A DNA stretch of 64,000 nucleotides from assembly GCA_963580455.1 (NCBI GenBank), contig OY756957.1, positions 31,774,501-31,838,500 of the forward strand, given 5' to 3'. A program made the position numbers and the translations under genes. Each line of letters starts with the position of its first letter. The stretch's first letter is position 1. The stretch comes from Euonymus europaeus. Its lineage: Eukaryota; Streptophyta; Magnoliopsida; Celastrales; Celastraceae. Below the pieces are notes generated by a model. The model had not been told where the DNA came from. It saw only the letters and a program-made list of their open reading frames with translations, and ran no database searches. Of this stretch, positions 51,381 through 61,761 are shown one piece after another.

Positions 51381-52243
51381 ATTTCGGGGCTAACTAGATG
51401 AAACGAGACCTACTAGCCACGAGTTCTGAAATCAAAATCCGAAACGCCAGGATTGTAGAGCATGAAACGTAGTGTGAAATGAAGCTAAAAATCACAGAAT
51501 TCAGAACTCGGAGTAAACGGATATACATAAAACCGTTTACGTAAAGAAACCACATTTCGCGGCTAACTAGGTGAAACGAGACCTACTAGCTACGAGTTCT
51601 GAAATCAAAATCCGAAACTCCAGGATTGTAGAGCATGAAACGTAGTGTGAAATCAAGCTAAAAATCAAAGAATTCAGAACTCGGAGTCAACGGATATTCA
51701 TAAAACCGTTTACGTAAGGAAACCACATTTCGCGGCTAACTAGGTGAAATGAGGCTTACTAGCCACGAGTTCTGAAATCAAAATCCGAAACTCCAGGATT
51801 GTAGAGCATGAAACGTAGTGTGAAATCAAGCTAAAAATCACCGAATTCAGAACTCGGAGTCAACGGATATTCATAAAACGTTTACGTAAAGAAACCACAT
51901 TTCCAGGCTAACTAGGTGAAACGAGACCAACTAGCCACGAGTTCTGAAATCAAAATCCGAAACTCCATGATTGTAGAGCTCGAAAAGGAGTGTGAAATCA
52001 AGCTAAAAATCACCGAATTCAGAACTTCGAGTCAACGGATATTCATAAAACCGTTTAGGTAAAGAAACCACATTTCGCGGCTAACTAGGTGAAACGAGAC
52101 CTAGAAGCCACGAGTTCTGAAATCAAAATCCGAAACGCCAACATTGTAGAGCATGAAACGTAGTGTGAAATCAAGCTAAAAATCACAGAATTCAGAACTC
52201 GGAGTAAACGGATATTCATAAAATCGTTTCCGTAAAGAAACCA
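51381..52243. repeat. Five-monomer segment recurring at 56,052
   Basis: Markers GCTACGAG (51,554), GTAAGGAAACC with AAATGAG and CTTACTAG (51,727), then CATTTCCAGG and AACTTCGAGTC recur at 56,225, 56,398 and 56,571. The offset is 4,671 bp (27 x 173) at the first of these. This copy has ATAAAACGTTT (one base deleted near 51,879), so it is 172 bp at that monomer. Confidence 0.75.
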
Positions 52244-52417
52244 CATTTCGCGGCTAACTAGGTGAAACGAGACCTACTAGCCACGAGTTCTGAAATCAAA
52301 ATCCGAAACTCCAAGATTGTAGAGCTCGAAAAGGAGGGTGAAATCAAGCTAAAAATCACCGAATTCAGAACTCGGAGTCAACGGATATTCATAAAACCGT
52401 TTCCGTAAAGAAACCAC

Positions 52418-54150
52418 ATTTCGGGGCTAACTAGATGAAACGAGACCTACTAGCCACGAGTTCTGAAATCAAAATCCGAAACTCCAGGATTGTAGAGCAT
52501 GAAACGTAGTGTGAAATCAAGCTAAAAATCACCGAATTCAAAACTCGGAGTCAACGGATATTCATAAAACCGTTTACGTAAAGAAACCACATTTCGCGGC
52601 TAACTAGGTGAAACGAGACCTACTAGCCACGAGTTCTGAAATCAAAATCCGAAACTCCAGGATTGTAGAGCTTGAAAAGGAGTGTGAAATCAAGCTAAAA
52701 ATCACCGAATTCAGAACTTCGAGTCAATGGATATTCATAAAACCGTTTCCGTAAAGAAACCACATTTCGCGGCTAACTAGATGAAACGAGACCTACTAGC
52801 CACGAGTTCTGAAATCGAAAACCGAAACTCCAGGATTGTAGAGCTCGAAAAGCAGTGTGAAATCAAGCTAAAAATCACAGAATTCAGAACTCGGAGTCAA
52901 CGAATATTCATAAAACCGTTTACGTAAAGAAATCACATTTCGCGGCTAACTAGGTGAAACGAGACCTACTAGCCACGAGTTCTGAAATCAAAATCCGAAA
53001 CGCCAGGATTGTAGAGCTCGAAAAGTAGTGTGAAATCAAGCTAAAAATCACCGAATTCAGAACTCGGAGTCAACGGATATTCATAAAAACGTTTACGAAA
53101 AGAAACAACATTTCGCGGCTAACTAGCTGAAACGAGACCTACTAGCCACGAGTTCTGAAATCAAAATCCGAAACTCCAGGATTGTAGAGCATGAAACGTA
53201 GTGTGAAATCAAGCAAAAAATCACCGAATTCAGAACTCGGAGTCAACGGATATTCATAAAACGTTTACGTAAAGAAACCACATTTCCAGGCTAACTAGGT
53301 GAAACGAGACCTACTAGCCACCAGTTCTGAAATCAAAATCCGAAACGCCAGGATTGTAGAGCATGAAACGTAGTGTGAAATCAAGCTAAAAATCACAGAA
53401 TTCAGAACTCGGAGTAAACGGATATTCATAAAACCGTTTACGTAAAGAAACCACATTTCGCGGCTAACTAGGTGAAACGAGACCTACTAGCCACGAGTTC
53501 TGAAATCAAAATCCGAAACTCCAGGATAGTAGAGCTCGAAAAGCAGTGTGAAATCAAGCTAAAAATCACAGAATTCAGAACTCGGAGTCAACGGATATTC
53601 ATAAAACCGTTTAGGTAAAGAAACCACATTTCGCGGCTAACTAGGTGAAACGAGACCTACTAGCCACGAGTTCTGAAATCAAAATCCAAAACGCCAGGAT
53701 TGTAGAGCTCGAAAATTAGTGTGAAATCAAGCTAAAAATCAACGAATTCAGAACTCGGAGTCAACGGATATTTCATAAAACCGTTTAGGTAAAGAAACCA
53801 CATTTCGCGGCTAACTAGGTGAAACGAGACCTACTAGCCACGAGTTCTGAAATAAAAATCCAAAACGCCAGGATTGTAGAGCATGAAACGTAGTGTGAAA
53901 TCAAGCTAAAAATCACAGAATTCTGAACTCGGAGTAAACGGATATGCATAAAACCATTTACGTAAAGAAACCACATTTCGCGGCTAACTAGGTGAAACGA
54001 GACCTACTAGCCACGAGTTCTGAAATCAAAATCCGAAACTCCAGGATTGTAGAGCTCGAAAAGGAGTGTGAAATCAAGCTAAAAATCACCGAATTCAGAA
54101 CTCGGAGTAAACGGATATTCATAAAACCGTTTACGTAAAGAAACCACATT
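52418..54150. repeat. Segment related to the terminal HOR (57,608 onward)
   Basis: The series TTTCGGGGC, GAGCTTGAAAAGG with AACTTCGAGTC, CGAAAACCGAAACTCC, GAAATCACATTTC, ACGAAAAGAAACAAC, GGATAGTAGAGC, and the inserted T in ATTTCATAAAACC (53,771) appears here and again from 57,608, 59,685 and 62,974. The starts 52,418 and 57,608 are exactly 5,190 bp (30 x 173) apart. Single-base deletions lie near 51,879 (before this block) and 53,261. Confidence 0.7.
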
Positions 54151-54667
54151 TCGCGGCTAACTAGGTGAAACGAGACCTACTAGCCACGATTTCTGAAATC
54201 AAAATCTGAAACTCCAGGATTGTAGAGCATGAAACGTAGTGTGAAATCAAGCTAAAAATCACCGAATTCAGAACTCGGAGTCAACGGATATTCATAAAAC
54301 CGTTTACGTAAAGAAACCACATTTCGTGGCTAACTAGTTGAAACGAGACCTACTAGCCACGAGTTCTGAAATCTAAAATCCGAAACTCCAGGATTGTAGA
54401 GCTCGAAAAGGAGTGTGAAATCAAGCTAAAAATCACCGAATTCAGAACTCGGAGTCAACGGATATTCATAAAACCGTTTACGTAAAGAAACCACATTTCG
54501 CGGCTAACTAGGTGAAACGAGACCTACTAGCCACGAGTTCTGAAATCAAAATCCGAAACTCCAGGATTGTAGAGCTCGAAAAGGAGTGTGAAATCAAGCA
54601 AAAAATTACCGAATTCAGAACTCGGAGTCAATGGATATTCATAAAACCGTTTACGTAAAGAAACCAC

Positions 54668-56051
54668 ATTTCGCGGCTAACTAGGTGAAACGAGACCTAC
54701 TAGCCACGAGTTCTGAAATCAAAATCCGAAACTCCAGAATTGTAGAGCTCGAAAAGGAGTGTGAAATCAAGCTAAAAATCACCGAATTCAGAACTCGGAG
54801 TAAACGGATATTCATAAAACCGTTTACGTAAAGAAACCACATTTCGCGGCTAACTAGGTGAAACGAGACTTACTAGCCACGAGTTCTGAAATCAAAATCC
54901 GAAACTCCAGGATTGTAGAGCATGAAACGTAGTGTGAAATCAAGCTAAAAATCACCGAATTCAGAACTCGGAGTCAACGGATATTCATAAAACCGTTTAG
55001 GTAAAGAAACCACATTTCGCGGCTATCTAGGTGAAACGAGACCTACTAGCCACGAGTTCTGAAATCAAAATCCAAAATGCCAGGATTGTAGAGCATGAAA
55101 CGTAGTGTGAAATCAAGCTAAAAATCACAGAATTCAGAACTCGGAGTAAACGGATATTCATAAAACCGTTTACGTAAAGAAACCACATTTCGCGGCTAAC
55201 TAGGTGAAACGAGACCTACTAGCCACGAGTTCTGAAATCAAAATCCGAAACTCCAGGATTGTAGAGCTCAAAAAGGAGTGTGAAATCAATCTAAAAATCA
55301 CCGAATTCAGAACTCGGAGTCAATGGATATTCATAAAACCGTTTACGTAAAGAAACCACATTTCGCGGCTAACTAGGTGAAACGAGACCTACTAGCCACG
55401 AGTTCTGAAATCAAAATCCGAAACTCCAGGATTGTAGAGCTCGAAAAGGAGTGTGAAATCAAGCTAAAAATCACCGAATTCAGAACTCGGAGTAAACGGA
55501 TATTCATAAAACCGTTTACGTAAAGAAACCACATTTCGCGGCTAACTAGGTGAAACGAGACCTACTAGCCACGAGTTCTGAAATCAAAATCCGAAACTCC
55601 AGGATTGTAGAGCATGAAACGTAGTGTGAAATCAAGCTAAAAATCACCGAATTCAGAACTCGGAGTCAACGGATATTCATAAAACCGTTTAGGTAAAGAA
55701 ACCACATTTCGCGGCTATCTAGGTGAAACGAGACCTACTAGCCACGAGTTCTGAAATCAAAATCCAAAATGCCAGGATTGTAGAGCATGAAACGTAGTGT
55801 GAAATCAAGCTAAAAATAGTCGAATTCAGAACTCGGAGTAAACGGATATACATAAAACCGTTTACGTAAAGAAACCACATTTCGCGGCTAACTCGGTGAA
55901 ACGAGACCTACTAGCCACGAGTTCTGAAATCAAAATCCGAAACTCCAGGATTGTAGAGCTCAAAAAGGAGTGTGAAATCAATCTAAAAATCACCGAATTC
56001 AGAACTCGGAGTCAACGGATATTCATAAAACCGTTTCAGTAAAGAAACCAC
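54668..56051. repeat. Four-monomer tandem duplication
   Basis: Monomers with the rare CGGCTATCTAGG and CCAAAATGCC start at 55,014 and 55,706, exactly 692 bp (4 x 173) apart. The flanking order also repeats: AAAAGGAG with GAGTAAACGG, then GAGCATG with TTTAGGTAAAG, then CTATCTAGG, then CTCAAAAAGGAG with CAATCT. Copy 2 has the private changes AAATAGTCG and GATATACAT. Confidence 0.85.
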
Positions 56052-58472
56052 ATTTCGCGGCTAACTAGATGAAACGAGACCTACTAGCCACGAGTTCTGA
56101 AATCAAAATCCGAAACGCCAGGATTGTAGAGCATGAAACGTAGTGTGAAATCAAGCTAAAAATCACAGAATTCAGAACTCGGAGTAAACGGATATTCATA
56201 AAACCGTTTACGTAAAGAAACCACATTTCGCGGCTAACTAGGTGAAACGAGACCTACTAGCTACGAGTTCTGAAATCAAAATCCGAAACTCCAGGATTGT
56301 AGAGCATGAAACGTAGTGTGAAATCAAGCTAAAAATCAAAGAATTCGGAACTCGGAGTCAACGGATATTCATAAAACCGTTTACGTAAGGAAACCACATT
56401 TCGCGGCTAACTAGGTGAAATGAGTCTTACTAGCCACGAGTTCTGAAATCAAAATCCGAAACTCCAGGATTGTAGAGCATGAAACGTAGTGTGAAATCAA
56501 GCTAAAAATCACCGAATTCAGAACTCGGAGTCAACGGATATTCATAAAACCGTTTACGTAAAGAAACCACATTTCCAGGCTAACTAGGTGAAACGAGACC
56601 TACTAGCCACGAGTTCTGAAATCAAAATCCGAAACTCCAGGATTGTAGAGCTCGAAAAGGAGTGTGAAATCAAGCTAAAAATCACCGAATTCAGAACTTC
56701 GAGTCAACGGATATTCATAAAACCGTTTAGGTAAAGAAACCACATTTCGCGGCTAACTAGGTGAAACGAGACCTACTAGCCACGAGTTCTGAAATCAAAA
56801 TCCGAAACTCCAGGATTGTAGAGCTCGAAAAGGAGTGTGAAATCAAGCTAAAAATCACCGAATTCAGAACTCGGAGTCAACGGATATTCATAAAACCGTT
56901 TCCGTAAAGAAACCACATTTCGCGGCTAACTAGATGAAACGAGACGTACTAGCCACGAGTTTTGAAATCAAAATCCAAAACGCCAGGATTGTAGAGCATG
57001 AAACGTAGTGTGAAATCAAGCTAAAAATCACAGAATTCAGAACTCGGAGTAAACGGATATTCATAAAACCGTTTACGTAAAGAAACCACATTTCTAGGCT
57101 AACTAGGTGAAACGAGACCTACTAGCCACGAGTTCTGAAATCAAAATCCGAAACTCCATGATTGTAGAGATCGAAAAGGAGTGTGAAATCAAGCTAAAAA
57201 TCACCGAATTCAGAACTCGGAGTAAACGGATATTCATAAAACCGTTTACGTAAAGAAACCACATTTCGCGGCTAACTAGATGAAACGAGACGTACTAGCC
57301 ACGAGTTTTGAAATCAAAATCCGAAACGCCAGGATTGTAGAGCATGAAACGTAGTGTGAAATCAAGCTAAAAATCACAGAATTCAGAACTCGGAGTAAAC
57401 GGATATTCATAAAACCGTTTCGGTAAAGAAACCACATTTCGCGGCTAACTAGGTGAAAGAGACCTACTAGCCACGAGTTCTGAAATCAAAATCCGAAACT
57501 CAATGATTGTAGAGCTCGAAAAGGAGTGTGAAATCAAGCTAAAAATCACCGAATTCAGAACTCGGAGTCAACGGATATTCATAAAACCGTTTCCGTAAAG
57601 AAACCACATTTCGGGGCTAACTAGATGAAACGAGACCTACTAGCCGTGAGTTCTGAAATCAAAATCCGAAACTCGAGGATTGTAGAGCATGAAACGTAGT
57701 GTGAAATCAAGCTAAAAATCACCGAATTCAAAACTCGGAGTCAACGGATATTCATAAAACCGTTTACGTAAATAAACCACATTTCGCGGCTAACTAGATG
57801 AAACGAGACCTACTAGCCACGAGTTCTGAAATCAAAATCCGAAACTCCAGGATTGTAGAGCTCGAAAAGGAGTGTGAAATCAAGCTAAAAATCACCGAAT
57901 TCAGAACTTCGAGTCAATGGATATTCATAAAACCGTTTACGTAAAGAAACCACATTTCGCGGCTAACTAGATGAAACGAGACCTACTAGCCACGAGTTCT
58001 GAAATCGAAAACCGAAACTCCAGGATTGTAGAGCTCGAAAAGCAGTGTGAAATCAAGCTAAAAATCACAGAATTCAGAACTCGGAGTCAACGAATATTCA
58101 TAAATCCGTTTACGTAAAGAAATCACATTTCGCGGCTAACTAGGTGAAACGAGACCTACTAGCCACGAGTTCTGAAATCAAAATCCGAAACGCCAGGATT
58201 GTAGAGCTCGAAAAGTAGTTTGAAATCAAGCTAAAAATCACAGAATTCAGAACTCGGAGTCAACGCATATTCATAAAAATGTTTACGAAAAGAAACAACA
58301 TTTCGCGGCTAACTAGGTGAAACGAGACCTACTAGCCACGAGTTCTGAAATCAAAATCCGAAACTCCAGGATTGTAGAGCTCGAAAAGGAGTGTGAAATC
58401 AAGCTAAAAATCACCGAATTCAGAACTCGGAGTCAACGGATATTCATAAAACCGTTTACGTAAAGAAACCAC

Positions 58473-61400
58473 ATTTCGCGGCTAACAAGATGAAACGAGA
58501 CCTACTAGCCACGAGTTTTGAAATCAAAATCCGAAACGCCAGGATTGTAGAGCATGAAACGTAGTGTGAAATCAAGCTAAAAATCACAGAATTCAGAACT
58601 CGGAGTAAACGGATATTCATAAAACCGTTTACGTAAAGAAACCACATTTCGCGGCTAACTAGGTGAAACGAGACCTACTAGCCACGAGTTCTGAAATCAA
58701 AATCCGAAACTCCAGGATAGTAGAGCTCGAAAAGCAGTGTGAAATCAAGCTAAAAATCACAGAATTCAGAACTCGGAGTCAACGGATATTCATAAAACCG
58801 TTTAGGTAAAGAAACCACATTTCGCGGCTAACTAGGTGAAACGAGACCTACTAGCCACGAGTTCTGAAATCAAAATCCAAAACGCCAGGATTGTAGAGCT
58901 CAAAAATTAGTGTGAAATCAAGCTAAAAATCACCGAATTCAGAACTCGGAGTCAACGGATATTTCATAAAACCGTTTAGGTAAAGAAACCACATTTCGCG
59001 GCTAACTAGGTGAAACGAGACCTACTAGCCACGAGTTCTGAAAAAAAAATCCAAAACGCCAGGATTGTAGAGCATGAAACGTAGTGTGAAATCAAGCTAA
59101 AAATCACAGAATTCAGAACTCGGAGTCAACGGATATTCATAAAACCGTTTAGGTAAAGAAACCACATTTCGCGGCTAACTAGGTGAAACGAGACCTACTA
59201 GCCACGAGTTCTGAAATCAAAATCCGAAACTCCAGGATTGTAGAGCTCGAAAAGGAGTGTGAAATCAAGCTAAAAATCACCGAATTCAGAACTCGGAGTC
59301 AACGGATATTCATAAAACCGTTTCCGTAAAGAAACCACATTTCGCGGCTAACTAGATGAAACGAGACGTACTAGCCACGAGTTTTGAAATCAAAATCCGA
59401 AACGCCAGGATTGTAGAGCATGAAACGTAGTGTGAAATCAAGCTAAAAATCACAGAATTCAGAACTCGGAGTAAACGGATATTCATAAAACCGTTTCGGT
59501 AAAGAAACCACATTTCGCGGCTAACAAGGTGAAACGAGACCTACTAGCCACGAGTTCTGAAATCAAAATCCGAAACTCAATGATTGTAGAGCTCGAAAAG
59601 GAGTGTGAAATCAAGCTAAAAATCACCGAATTCAGAACTCGGAGTCAACGGATATTCATAAAACCGTTTCCGTAAAGAAACCACATTTCGGGGCTAACTA
59701 GATGAAACGAGACCTACTAGCCACGAGTTCTGAAATCAAAATCCGAAACTCGAGGATTGTAGAGCATGAAACGTAGTGTGAAATCAAGCTAAAAATCACC
59801 GAATTCAAAACTCGGAGTCAACGGATATTCATAAAACCGTTTACGTAAAGAAACCACATTTCGCGGCTAACTAGGTGAAACGAGACCTACTAGCCACGAG
59901 TTCTGAAATCAAAATCCGAAACTCCAGGATTGTAGAGCTTGAAAAGGAGTGTGAAATCAAGCTAAAAATCACCGAATTCAGAACTTCGAGTCAATGGATA
60001 TTCATAAAACCGTTTACGTAAAGAAACCACATTTCGCGGCAAACTAGATGAAACGAGACCTACTAGCCACGAGTTCTGAAATCGAAAACCGAAACTCCAG
60101 GATTGTAGAGCTCGAAAAGCAGTGTGAAATCAAGCTAAAAATCACAGAATTCAGAACTCGGAGTCAACAAATATTCATAAAACCGTTTACGTAAAGAAAT
60201 CACATTTCGCGGCTAACTAGGTGAAACGAGACCTACCAGCCACGAGTTCTAAAATCAAAATCCGAAACGCCAGGATTGTAGAGCTCGAAAAGTAGTGTGA
60301 AATCAAGCTAAAAATCACCGAATTCAGAACTCGGAGTCAACGGATATTCATAAAAACGTTTACGAAAAGAAACAACATTTCGCGGCTAACTAGGTGAAAC
60401 GAGACCTACTAGCCACGAGTTCTGAAATCAAAATCCGAAACTCCAGGATTGTAGAGCTCGAAGAGGAGTGTGAAATCAAGCTAAAAATCACCGAATTCAG
60501 AACTCGGAGTCAACGGATATTCATAAAACCGTTTACGTAAAGAAACCACATTTCGCGGCTAACAAGATGAAACGAGACCTACTAGCCACGAATTCTGAAA
60601 TCAAAATCCGAAACGCCAGGATTGTAGAGCATGAAACGTAGTGTGAAATCAAGCTAAAAATCACAGAATTCAGAACTCGGAGTAAACGGATATTCATAAA
60701 ACCGTTTACGTAAAGAAACCACATTTCGCGGCTAACTAGGTGAAACGAGACCTACTAGCCACGAGTTCTGAAATCAAAATCCGAAACTCCAGGATAGTAG
60801 AGCTCGAAAAGCAGTGTGAAATCAAGCTAAAAATCACAGAATTCAGAACTCGGAGTCAACGGATATTCATAAAACCGTTTAGGTAAAGAAACCACATTTC
60901 GCGGCTAACTAGGTGAAACGAGACCTACTAGCCACGAGTTCTGAAATCAAAATCCAAAACGCCAGGATTGTAGAGCTCGAAGATTTGTGTGAAATCAAGC
61001 TAAAAATCACCGAATTCAGAACTCGGAGTCAACGGATATTTCATAAAACCGTTTAGGTAAAGAAACCACATTTCGCGGCTAACTAGGTGAAACGAGACCT
61101 ACTAGCCACGAGTTCTGAAATAAAAATCCAAAACGCCAGGATTGTAGAGCATGAAACGTAGTGTGAAATCAAGCTAAAAATCACAGAATTCAGAACTCGG
61201 AGTCAACGGATATTCATAAAACCGTTTAGGTAAAGAAACCACATTTCGCGGCTAACAAGGTGAAAAAAGACCTACTATCCACGAGTTCTGAAATCAAAAT
61301 CCGAAACTCCAGGATTGTAGAGCTCGAAAAGGAGTGTGAAATCAAGCTAAAAATCACCGAATTCAGAACTCGGAGTCAACGGATATTCATAAAACCGTTT

Positions 61401-61761
61401 ACGTAAAGAAACCACATTTCGCGGCTAACTAGATGAAACGAGACCTACTAGCCACGAGTTCTGAAATCAAAAACCGAAACTCCAGGATTGTAGAGCTCGA
61501 AAAGCAGTGTGAAATCAAGCTAAAAATCATAGAATTCAGAACTCGGAGTCAACGGATATTCATAAAACCGTTTAGGTAAAGAAACCACATTTCGCGGCTA
61601 ACTAGGTGAAACGAGACCTACTAGCCACGAGTTCTGAAATCAAAATCCGAAACTCCAGGATTGTAGAGCTCGAAAAGGAGTGTGAAATCAAGCTAAAAAT
61701 CACCGAATTCAGAACTCGGAGTCAACGGATATTCATAAAACCGTTTACGTAAAGAAACCAC
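58473..61761. repeat. 19-monomer HOR unit, copy 1 (12 + 7 monomers)
   Basis: A monomer with CTAACAAGATG and, in the same copy, GAGTAAACGG opens the unit at 58,473 and also lies inside it at 60,550. The unit is 3,289 bp, that is 19 x 173 plus two inserted T bases in ATTTCATAAAACC (near 58,961 and 61,040). Its first part is 12 monomers long and its second 7. The second part repeats the start of the first, so it is itself a truncated copy. Confidence 0.9.

Noticed and set aside
58456..58647. Minus-strand open frame of 63 codons, with near-identical ones at 60,533-60,724 and 61,745-61,936
   Set aside because: It is satellite sequence. The usual monomer has stops in this frame at GAGTCAACGG (TGA on the minus strand) and at CTAACTAGGTG (TAG). 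These copies carry GAGTAAACGG and CTAACAAGATG, which remove both. The frames follow the 19-mer HOR spacing and there is no sign of selection for coding.
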